A program made the position numbers and the translations under genes. From Lachnospiraceae bacterium (GTDB lineage Bacteria > Bacillota > Clostridia > Lachnospirales > Lachnospiraceae), in assembly GCA_024683645.1 (NCBI GenBank), contig JAIKYA010000193.1, forward strand, positions 1-59,666: DNA of 59,666 nt, in the 5' to 3' direction. The notes under the pieces were generated by a model. That model saw nothing but the letters and a program-made list of their open reading frames with translations, was not told the DNA's origin and did not search any database. This document shows positions 51,967 to 59,666 of the stretch, piece by piece; position 1 is the first letter of the stretch; each line of letters opens with the position of its first letter.

Positions 51967-53388
51967 GTGAATTCCATATACAGAAAAAGCCGTGTGGTAA
52001 CGACATATTCCCTTATACTGATCGACCTTCTGGTGGTAGTGGCATCTTATTGTATTGCGCTCATCGTAAGATTTCATTCGCTTTCAACGGTCGATAACGA
52101 GTCGACCCATCTTATCTTCGGTATACTGCTTGTGGCACTTTCCCTTCTTTATTCCATCGGAACGGACTGGAACAGGGACTTTTTTATCAGAGGATATTAC
52201 AGGGAGTTTGTAGCGGATCTGAAGCATGTTGTCGTTATAGTTCTCAGCGGTGTTGTCATACTTTATCTTGGGAAATCGGTATCGGTCATGAACCGTCTGG
52301 TTGTAGGCGTATTTATGGTGATCGAACTGATCATGATGTATGCTGTTCATCTTGCATTTAAAAACTTCATGCTGGTCTTTTACAAGAAAAGCATCAACAG
52401 CGACAAGCTGATGGTCGTGACTACTTCCGACAGGGCCAGAAAAGTCATAGAGCAGATAAATGCACATAAAGACTGGAATTATGAACTGACCTGTGCTGCT
52501 GTGCTTGATAAGGATATGAGGGGGAGCATGATAGACGGGATCGAAGTGGTGTCGGATTCCGCCAATCTTATAGACACTGCGACCCAGAGGATGCTGGACC
52601 GGGTGTTTATCTCGCTTCCGATCGAGCGTATAGGCGAAGTAAGGGACATGATACTTGAGTTCGAAGCCATGGGTATACTCTGTCACTATGATATAGAGAT
52701 GGAGGAGCTGGGCCTTGAAGGAAAGGAGGCCGGCAGTTTCGCGGGCTTCTCGGTGCTGTCTTTTTCGCTTCAGAACATGGACTACAGGAGACTTCTGATA
52801 AAGAGGCTTGTGGATATAATCGGCAGTATATTCGGCATGTTTATAACGGCGATACTCTTTATATTTGTGGCGCCGGCCATTAAACTCGAATCAAAAGGTC
52901 CCGTGATCTTTAAGCAGGAAAGGATAGGCAAAAACGGAAGACATTTCATGATATACAAATTCCGTTCCATGTATCAGGATGCCGAAAAGCGGCTAAACGA
53001 ACTGAAGGAAAAAAATGAGATGCAGGGACTCATGTTCAAAATGGAGGATGATCCAAGGATCACAAAAGTCGGACGCTTTCTCAGGAAGACCAGCATAGAT
53101 GAGTTTCCGCAGTTTTTCAATGTATTTAAGGGTGACATGAGTCTGGTGGGGACCAGACCGCCCACAGTCAGCGAGTTCGAGCAGTACAATGTTCACTACA
53201 GGAGAAGACTGTCGATAACACCGGGACTTACCGGACTGTGGCAGGTGAGCGGCAGGAGCGATATCACGGACTTTGAAGAGGTGGTAAAGCTCGATCTTGA
53301 GTATATCGATCACTGGTCGCTTTCCCTGGATGCCAAGCTTCTGATACAGACGGTCGGAGTGGTATTGTTCAGAAAGGGGTCAAAATGA
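51967..53388 (+). CDS. Polyprenyl-phosphate sugar-1-phosphate transferase (initiating)
   Basis: Starts glycan assembly by moving a sugar-1-phosphate from a UDP-sugar to undecaprenyl phosphate. Four N-terminal membrane helices (about 15-135) are followed by a CoA-binding-like soluble domain (140-270), then the C-terminal transferase domain. That domain carries KRLVDIIGSIFGM, FKQERIGKNGRHF, YKFRSMYQDAEKRL, RRTSIDEFPQFFNV-like RKTSIDEFPQFFNVF, VGTRPPTVSEFEQY and PGLTGLWQVSGRSD. Only one such initiator was seen although there are two flippases and two polymerases. Translation starts at GTG 51967, 1 bp after the GT2 stop. It overlaps the next gene by 4 bp. Confidence 0.93.
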   Translation: MNSIYRKSRVVTTYSLILIDLLVVVASYCIALIVRFHSLSTVDNESTHLIFGILLVALSLLYSIGTDWNRDFFIRGYYREFVADLKHVVVIVLSGVVILYLGKSVSVMNRLVVGVFMVIELIMMYAVHLAFKNFMLVFYKKSINSDKLMVVTTSDRARKVIEQINAHKDWNYELTCAAVLDKDMRGSMIDGIEVVSDSANLIDTATQRMLDRVFISLPIERIGEVRDMILEFEAMGILCHYDIEMEELGLEGKEAGSFAGFSVLSFSLQNMDYRRLLIKRLVDIIGSIFGMFITAILFIFVAPAIKLESKGPVIFKQERIGKNGRHFMIYKFRSMYQDAEKRLNELKEKNEMQGLMFKMEDDPRITKVGRFLRKTSIDEFPQFFNVFKGDMSLVGTRPPTVSEFEQYNVHYRRRLSITPGLTGLWQVSGRSDITDFEEVVKLDLEYIDHWSLSLDAKLLIQTVGVVLFRKGSK

Positions 53389-54299
53389 ATAAAAAGGCTT
53401 TTGATATACCTGTTACGCTCATCTTCTTCAACAGGCCGGACACCACTGCGAGGGTCTTTGAAAAGATAAAGGCGGCGGCGCCCGAAAAGCTCTATCTTGT
53501 TTCGGATGCACCGAGATCGGGAAATGCGGATGATGAAAAAAAAGTGTCGGAATGCCGAAGGCTTGTTGAGGATGGAATCGACTGGCATTGCGAAGTCGTA
53601 AAGCTTTATGCCGATACAAATATGGGCTGTAAGCGCAGGGTATATACCGGGATTGGCGAGGTACTGAAAAAAGAAGAATGGACGGTCATACTCGAAGATG
53701 ACGTGGTCCCCAGTGAGGACTTTTTCCCGTTCTGCAGGGAGATGCTGATACGGTACAGAGACGACAGGCGCGTGATGATGGTGTCGGGCACAAATCTGGT
53801 AAAGCACAGGATGAAGGGCCCGTACTGTTTCTCATGTTTTTCAAGTATCTGGGGCTGGGCTACCTGGGCGAGAGCCTGGGAGAAATACGATCCCGATGTG
53901 ACAGACTGGCCGGAGCTAAAGCAGAGCGGCTTTATGAAAGGGATACAGGGCGGAGGTTTCGCTTATCTGTTTTTAAAGAACAATATAGAACAGGTTTATA
54001 CAAAGAAGAAAGATACCTGGGATATACAGTGGGATTACTGTCGTCATAAAAATCACGGCCTCGGCATAGTGCCTGCCGTGAACATGATAGACAATATAGG
54101 CTTCGGACGTGAGGATGCAACACATACCACCTGGGATGCAACGGAAGATTTTTCCTACGGTAGGATGAAATTCCCTTTGGATTTTGTGCCTGTCAGCCGC
54201 GATGAAAAGTATGACCGCTCTTACATACGCAAATATTTCGGCTGGCGTAAACTTGTTGATTATGTAATGAAAAGAGTGAGGAAGCATCTCGGCTCTTAA
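53385..54299 (+). CDS. GT-A-like glycosyltransferase (HlpA-type, GNT-I-like)
   Basis: A 304-residue protein. PVTLIFFNRPDTTARVFEKI, YLVSDAPRSGN, ADTNMGCKRRVYTGI and VILEDDVVPSEDFFPF give a GT-A layout with the acidic EDD site. FSSIWGWATWARAWEKYD and WDIQWDYCRHKN are typical of the family called hemolytic protein HlpA or GT-like, common in capsule loci of Bacteroides and Firmicutes. The sugar is unknown. It overlaps the phosphotransferase gene by 4 bp and is followed by the HAD phosphatase gene after 46 bp. Confidence 0.85.
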   Translation: MNKKAFDIPVTLIFFNRPDTTARVFEKIKAAAPEKLYLVSDAPRSGNADDEKKVSECRRLVEDGIDWHCEVVKLYADTNMGCKRRVYTGIGEVLKKEEWTVILEDDVVPSEDFFPFCREMLIRYRDDRRVMMVSGTNLVKHRMKGPYCFSCFSSIWGWATWARAWEKYDPDVTDWPELKQSGFMKGIQGGGFAYLFLKNNIEQVYTKKKDTWDIQWDYCRHKNHGLGIVPAVNMIDNIGFGREDATHTTWDATEDFSYGRMKFPLDFVPVSRDEKYDRSYIRKYFGWRKLVDYVMKRVRKHLGS

Positions 54300-54345
54300 G
54301 AACAGAGAAGAGCGGCCGCAGTAAGCAGAGTGCGCGGGGGGAAAA

Positions 54346-54822
54346 ATGAAAACTATCAGTGCGGATAATACAGATCTTATAGTATATGATTTCGACGGTG
54401 TGATGACGGACAACCGCGTGAGCGTCGATCAGGACGGTAAGGAGAGTGTGTGCGTGAACCGTTCGGACGGCTACGGTGTGGGGATGATCAGAAAATGCGG
54501 CATACCCCAGATCATAATCTCTACGGAAAAGAACCCCGTAGTTGAGAGAAGAGCCGAGAAGCTGTCCCTCCCGGTCATCCATGACGTGGCTGATAAGGCA
54601 GAGATACTGAAAGCCTATCTGGACAGGGAAGGTATAGATCCCGGGAGAGTGCTGTATGTAGGAAACGATCTGAACGACAGGGAGGCTATGCTTCTGTGCG
54701 GCATAAAATGCGCGCCGGCGGATGCGGAGCCTGCGATACTGAAAATTGCTGATGTGATATTTGAGAGAAAGGGCGGCTATGGCGTGGTAAGGGAACTGGC
54801 GGCCCATATCTGCGGAGAATGA
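54346..54822 (+). CDS. KdsC-like HAD phosphatase
   Basis: A 158-residue single-domain phosphatase of the C0 HAD type. IVYDFDGVMTDN has the nucleophile and acid (D15, D17). IISTEKNPVVERRAEKL supplies motif II, and VADKAEILKAYL and YVGNDLNDREAM complete motifs III-IV. Relatives remove phosphate from KDO-8-P or from Neu5Ac-9-P-type nonulosonic acids and are sometimes fused to CMP-nonulosonate synthetases. Pseudaminic acid made by PseI is not phosphorylated, so its substrate in this pathway is unclear. The ATG has GGGGGG upstream. Confidence 0.9.
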   Translation: MKTISADNTDLIVYDFDGVMTDNRVSVDQDGKESVCVNRSDGYGVGMIRKCGIPQIIISTEKNPVVERRAEKLSLPVIHDVADKAEILKAYLDREGIDPGRVLYVGNDLNDREAMLLCGIKCAPADAEPAILKIADVIFERKGGYGVVRELAAHICGE

Positions 54823-54823
54823 G

Positions 54824-55642
54824 ATGGCATATTTTACTATCATAACTCCGACCTGGAATCAGGCGGAATACATTGAGGATACGATAAAGTCAGTCCTTGA
54901 ACAGCGCTTTGAGGATTTTGAATACTATATCATCGACAACTGTTCCGATGACGGGACGGAGGATATAGTGAGGAGCTATGCCGAAAAGGATAAGAGGATA
55001 AAGTATATACGGGAGCCGGATAAGGGACAGGCGGAGGCGATCAATAAAGGCCTGCGCGCTGCTTCGGGTGAAGTGGTATGCTGGATCAATTCGGACGATT
55101 TCTATTTTGACCGTTATGTGCTGGAAAATGTAGCGGCGTATTTTAAACGATATCCCAAGGCGGGAGTGGTAGCCGGAGATGCCTGGTACTGTGACCGTGA
55201 AAAGAATCTGACGGAGTATAACGAGTCCGACAGGGGAGTGGGCAAGAAGATGCTGCGCAGATGGTACTACATCGTGCAGCCGGCAGTATTCTGGAAAAAC
55301 CATGGTGTGCTGCTTGACGAAAGCTATACCTATGCTTTTGACTGGAAGTTTTTTATAGAACTCTTCGGTGAAGAAAAAGTGCTGTGGGCCCACGAGCCGT
55401 ACGCGGTATACCGCATGTATGAAGATAACAAGACAGGCTTGGATAATGCAAAACGCAAGAAAGAGATATGGCGGCTCCAGCAGGAACTCGGTGATTCGCG
55501 CCTGAATGTGGCCTGGTGCAGATATGTTTATAAGGCATATGAAAAGGCTGAAATGAAGAATAAGCCGGGGGCAAAAAAACGTATAGATTTCATGAGCAGA
55601 ATGCTCTTTCATTTAAGCGGCAGAAGGATAGCCAGTTTTTAG
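54824..55642 (+). CDS. GT2 family glycosyltransferase
   Basis: A 272-residue GT-A transferase: FTIITPTWNQAEYIEDTI, IIDNCSDDGTEDIV, REPDKGQAEAINKGLRAA and WINSDDFYF in the catalytic site. It starts 1 bp after the phosphatase stop. The relatively short C-terminal part ends MLFHLSGRRIAS. The family usually adds Glc, GlcNAc or Rha residues in capsule repeats; the donor here is unknown. Confidence 0.91.
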   Translation: MAYFTIITPTWNQAEYIEDTIKSVLEQRFEDFEYYIIDNCSDDGTEDIVRSYAEKDKRIKYIREPDKGQAEAINKGLRAASGEVVCWINSDDFYFDRYVLENVAAYFKRYPKAGVVAGDAWYCDREKNLTEYNESDRGVGKKMLRRWYYIVQPAVFWKNHGVLLDESYTYAFDWKFFIELFGEEKVLWAHEPYAVYRMYEDNKTGLDNAKRKKEIWRLQQELGDSRLNVAWCRYVYKAYEKAEMKNKPGAKKRIDFMSRMLFHLSGRRIASF

Positions 55643-55652
55643 AGGAAAGCTT

Positions 55653-56489
55653 ATGGAGATAAATAAGGTGGCAGTGCTCATGACCTGCCATGACAGAAAA
55701 GAAAAGACTCTCGCCTGTGTGAGGTCGCTCATAGAGGGGAACCGGACAAAACTCGTATTTGCGGTAACCGATGCGGGGAGCAGTGATAATACTCCTGAGG
55801 CCTTAAAGGAGCTCGCAACGGAGCTGTATGCAGACATAAGAGTGATAAGAAGAGGCAGCGAGCTGTACTGGAACGGCGGTATGAGAGTGTCACTTTCCTA
55901 TGCCTATCAGAAGCTTAAGGACGCTGATGCGATACTGATGGTAAATGATGATGTGCTGTTCTATCCGGGAGCAGTTGACAGGCTGGCGGAAAGAATGATA
56001 AAAACGGGGGCGGATGCGGTAGCCGGTGCCTGTGTTGATCAGGAAGGCAAGCAGAGTTACGGCGGAGTGCGCATGAAGTCAAAACATTTTGCAAGATTTG
56101 AGCTGATAGCACCCGGGGAAGAAGAGACATTATGTGATACCTTTAACTGCAACTGTGTGCTGGTGCAGTATGACTGCTTTACAGCCTGCGGTAATCTCGA
56201 TGCGGCATATGTACACAGCCTGGGAGATTATGATTACGGCATGAGGCTGAACAGATACGGGCGCAAGGTCGTCAATTCCGCGGAATACTGCGGGAAGTGC
56301 GATGACAACCCGGAAGAGGGAAGCTGGAAAGACAGGAAGCTGTCGAGGATAAAAAGACTGAAACTGAAAGAGAGCGCAAAAGGACTGCCGGCTTCGGACT
56401 GGTATCATTTCCTGGTGAAGAATTACGGCCTGCTGCCTGCGCTATACCACAGCATTACACCTTATTTAAGGATACTTATCGGAAAATAG
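55653..56489 (+). CDS. GT2 family glycosyltransferase (WbbL/rhamnosyltransferase-like)
   Basis: A 278-residue GT2. KVAVLMTCHDRKEKTLACV, VTDAGSSDNTPEAL, ELYWNGGMRVSLSYA and LMVNDDVLFYPGA match the WbbL-type group, many members of which transfer rhamnose from dTDP-rhamnose. CNCVLVQYDCFTACGNLD and HSLGDYDYGMRLNRYG complete the fold. AGAGGAAAG precedes the ATG. A UXS gene follows at 56502, so UDP-xylose could also be the donor. Confidence 0.88.
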   Translation: MEINKVAVLMTCHDRKEKTLACVRSLIEGNRTKLVFAVTDAGSSDNTPEALKELATELYADIRVIRRGSELYWNGGMRVSLSYAYQKLKDADAILMVNDDVLFYPGAVDRLAERMIKTGADAVAGACVDQEGKQSYGGVRMKSKHFARFELIAPGEEETLCDTFNCNCVLVQYDCFTACGNLDAAYVHSLGDYDYGMRLNRYGRKVVNSAEYCGKCDDNPEEGSWKDRKLSRIKRLKLKESAKGLPASDWYHFLVKNYGLLPALYHSITPYLRILIGK

Positions 56490-56501
56490 GAGGAAAACGA
56501 T

Positions 56502-57437
<936 letters not shown>

Positions 57438-57446
57438 CGGTAAAGA

Positions 57447-58706
57447 ATGCAGAAGCAGGGAAAAAAATTCATAAAGATCTTTGCTATCCTGCTGCTTATG
57501 GTAGTGGTTGCTTTTATCATATATTTCGCTGCACATCAGAGGAATTTTGCCTATGAGCACGGAGGGAGGATACTGAATCTTATCTCCGGTGCGATACACG
57601 GTGAGACACGCGGACTTGATCCGGAAAGAACCGATGTGCTTGATGTGGGAATGCGTATATGCATGCATATGGGCGAGTATATGCTGCTGGGAATAGCCGT
57701 GGGGCTGCTGTTCTCGGCATTCGGTATAAGAAGGCAGCTGCGCTTTATCTACGGTGTCATGCTGGGGAGCGCTTTTGCGGTAGTAGATGAGGTGATCCAG
57801 GCGCTGTCGCCTTCGAGAGACGGTGATATCATGGATATAATGTGCGACGTTGCGGGGACTGTGATAGCGGCGGCGTTTATTTTTATGTTCAGGAGCAGGA
57901 AATTCCTTAAGCCCTCAAAGCAGGTGGAGGCTACGGGCAGAAGAAAGTTCATGAGAGTAATGCTCGATGATGTGACTTTTGCCGAAGCCCTGGACCGTAT
58001 AATGAAGATGGCGGGCGAAGGCAGACATTACATAGTGACAGCCAATGTCGACCATATGATAAAGCTTGAAAAGGATGAAGAGTTTAAGGAAGTCTATGAC
58101 CATGCGGATCTGGCGGTATGTGACGGCACGCCGCTCAGATGGATAGGAGCATCTTTTGGCTGCCCCGTTAAAGAAAGGGTGACGGGAGCGGACCTCTTCC
58201 CCGCGGTATGCGAGAGAGCTGCGAGAGAGGGACGCAGGGTATTTCTGCTCGGAGGCCGTGAGGGTGTGGCCGAGAAGGCGAGGACTAAGATGGTTGCGAG
58301 ATTCCCGGGCCTTATCATAGCGGGTACCTGTGCACCGCCTTTTCATTTTGAGAAAGATCCGAAGGAGATGAAGAACATAATAAAGACCATCAATGCCGTG
58401 AAGCCCGATATCCTGATGGTCTGTGTCGGATCGCCGAAATCGGAAAAACTGATATATAAAAATATAGATAAACTCAATGTTCATATAGCCCTGCCCTTCG
58501 GAGCGGCGATAGATTTTGCGGCAGGTGAAGTGAAACGTGCTCCCGAATGGATGCGCCGCGGCGGACTCGAATGGTTCTTCCGTTTTATGCAGGAGCCGGG
58601 CAGATTGTTTAAAAGGTATTTTATCGAGGATATGAAGATCTTTTTCCTTGCACTGAAATATAAGCAGGATATGATCAGAGGATATGCGGATGAAGATAGC
58701 GATTGA
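57447..58706 (+). CDS. VanZ-like membrane domain fused to a WecG/TagA-type glycosyltransferase
   Basis: A 419-residue fusion. Residues 8-150 have four hydrophobic segments with the VanZ-like motifs HMGEYMLLG (74-82) and DEVIQALSPSRDGDIMDIM (114-132). From about 165 a GT26 domain follows: YIVTANVDHMIKLEKD, DGTPLRWIGASFGCPVKERV with D226 at the catalytic position, TGADLFPAVCERAA, VFLLGGREGVAEKA, VCVGSPKSEKL and PFGAAIDFAAGEVKRAPEW. WecG/TagA enzymes add an N-acetylmannosamine-type residue to GlcNAc-PP-undecaprenol, the second step of assembly, which fits the phosphotransferase at 51967. VanZ-like domains confer teicoplanin resistance in some proteins; their role in fusion is unknown. Confidence 0.92.
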   Translation: MQKQGKKFIKIFAILLLMVVVAFIIYFAAHQRNFAYEHGGRILNLISGAIHGETRGLDPERTDVLDVGMRICMHMGEYMLLGIAVGLLFSAFGIRRQLRFIYGVMLGSAFAVVDEVIQALSPSRDGDIMDIMCDVAGTVIAAAFIFMFRSRKFLKPSKQVEATGRRKFMRVMLDDVTFAEALDRIMKMAGEGRHYIVTANVDHMIKLEKDEEFKEVYDHADLAVCDGTPLRWIGASFGCPVKERVTGADLFPAVCERAAREGRRVFLLGGREGVAEKARTKMVARFPGLIIAGTCAPPFHFEKDPKEMKNIIKTINAVKPDILMVCVGSPKSEKLIYKNIDKLNVHIALPFGAAIDFAAGEVKRAPEWMRRGGLEWFFRFMQEPGRLFKRYFIEDMKIFFLALKYKQDMIRGYADEDSD

Positions 58707-59666
58707 CCTTACGAGTCTGAATGATAACTTTACGGGGCTTGAGAGATATGCGTATGAAGTGAGCCATGAGATGATAAAGGCTCATCCGGATACGGAGTTT
58801 ATCTGTGTGTTTAAGGGAGAGGTACCCGGGGTCTGCCGGCATTTTGAAGGTTGCGGGAATGTAAGCATAAGGCTTATAAAGAAAAAAGGAAAGCTGTATA
58901 CCAACCAGTTCATCCTGCCCGTGGAGATGAAGAAGCTTGCTGCAGATGCATATTATTACCCTGCATTTCCCATACCCCTGTTATTTCACGAAAAGAATAC
59001 GTATGTAATGGTGGCGGACACGGTGTGTTTTGATATGCCGGAAACCATGAAGACCAAAGCGAGGCTGTTCTGGTCGGAGGGGCTTAAGCACAGCGTAAGG
59101 GTGTGCAGGGGCATATCGGTGAATTCGGAATATACCCTGTCAAATGTAGCTAAGTATTTTCCGGGAAATGAAAAAAAGGCTGTAGTTGCATACTGCGGTG
59201 TCGATACGGAAAAATTCTCCTCAAACGAAGAAGGCAGGGCGGAGAAGGTACGTGAAAGATACGGACTGCCGGAAAGATATAATCTGAGCCTGTGCACCAT
59301 AGAGCCGAGAAAGAACTTAAAGCTTCTTCTGGATACTTATGCCGGGCTGAAGCGTTCGGGCAGAGAGCTGCTGCCGCTGGTGCTGAGCGGACGCGCCGGC
59401 TGGAAATACGAAGGCTGGTTTGATGAAGCAAAAGCGGTGCTCGGCAGCGATCTGGTGATCACAGGCTTTATAGACGACGAGGACCTGCCCTATGTATACA
59501 GAGGGGCGGATACTTTTATCTTTCCGACCCGCTATGAGGGGTTCGGCATGCCGCCGCTGGAGGCGCTGGCAGCGGGAGCAGGCAGGGTGCTGGTATCGGA
59601 TATACGGGTCATGAAGGAAGTGCTCGGAGATACGGCTGTTTACTTCAAAGAGAATGACAGGGCAGC
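58690..59666 (+). CDS. GT4 family glycosyltransferase, incomplete at the right edge
   Basis: The open frame runs from ATG 58690 to the end of the window without a stop (325 codons). IAIDLTSLNDNFTGLERYAY is the N-terminal loop with Asp-Leu-Thr. GISVNSEYTLSNVAKYF and LCTIEPRKNLKLLLDTYAGL start the donor domain, and FIFPTRYEGFGMPPLEALAA holds the EX7E pair, as in mannosyltransferases of the WbaZ/MtfB type. The start overlaps the VanZ-WecG gene by 17 bp. Only the last few helices are missing. Confidence 0.92.
   Translation, partial: MKIAIDLTSLNDNFTGLERYAYEVSHEMIKAHPDTEFICVFKGEVPGVCRHFEGCGNVSIRLIKKKGKLYTNQFILPVEMKKLAADAYYYPAFPIPLLFHEKNTYVMVADTVCFDMPETMKTKARLFWSEGLKHSVRVCRGISVNSEYTLSNVAKYFPGNEKKAVVAYCGVDTEKFSSNEEGRAEKVRERYGLPERYNLSLCTIEPRKNLKLLLDTYAGLKRSGRELLPLVLSGRAGWKYEGWFDEAKAVLGSDLVITGFIDDEDLPYVYRGADTFIFPTRYEGFGMPPLEALAAGAGRVLVSDIRVMKEVLGDTAVYFKENDRA

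Overview
The window looks like a chromosomal surface-polysaccharide locus from a Gram-positive anaerobe of the Clostridia. The best guess is a Lachnospiraceae or Butyrivibrio-like organism. This is inferred from the tadA-ffs gene order, strong AGGAGG-type ribosome binding sites, ATA/AGA-rich codon use at moderate GC, the MsmX/UgpC-type ABC ATPase, and the GGDEF-EAL and PucR-type proteins. No 16S or other marker is present, so this assignment is tentative.

Layout. 1-633: the end of a sugar-ABC-transporter ATPase gene and its terminator. 731-3868: a membrane GGDEF-EAL protein, a PucR-type regulator and tadA. 3881-4085: a consensus promoter and the SRP RNA (ffs). 4086-4384: a strikingly structured non-coding stretch with a possible four-way junction. 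From 4385 to the right edge (about 55 kb) the window is a nearly unbroken plus-strand glycan-biosynthesis cluster with many 4-bp ATGA overlaps, in which I see one minus-strand gene (33543-34112).

The cluster encodes precursor enzymes for UDP-Galf (glf), pseudaminic acid (pseI, pseG, pseF and a GNAT), UDP-GalA (GlcA 4-epimerase), UDP-GalNAcA (WbpP/WbpO-like pair), UDP-xylose (UXS), and amino-6-deoxyhexoses (WecE-like transaminase, GNAT, FdtA-like ketoisomerase). It also has an AsnB-type amidotransferase that may amidate uronic acids. Assembly genes include one polyprenyl-phosphate sugar phosphotransferase (51967), a VanZ-WecG fusion (57447), about ten GT2/GT-A genes, seven GT4-type genes, a GT10 fucosyltransferase and a DUF5672 protein. 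There are two PglK-like ABC flippases, two polymerase-like membrane proteins and six large GT-C-like membrane proteins. Three dolichol-phosphate-sugar-synthase-like GT2s plus a GtrA domain suggest that polyprenyl-phosphate sugars feed the GT-C enzymes outside the membrane.

The most unusual items are the structured RNA-like region after ffs, the GNAT-acyltransferase_3-GtrA triple fusion, the VanZ-WecG fusion, a CxxCxxCxxC cluster inside a GT2, and two genes whose promoters sit so close to the start codon that the transcripts would be leaderless. PseB, PseC, RmlA/RmlB, GDP-fucose enzymes, a Wzx flippase and an oligosaccharyltransferase were not found in the window.
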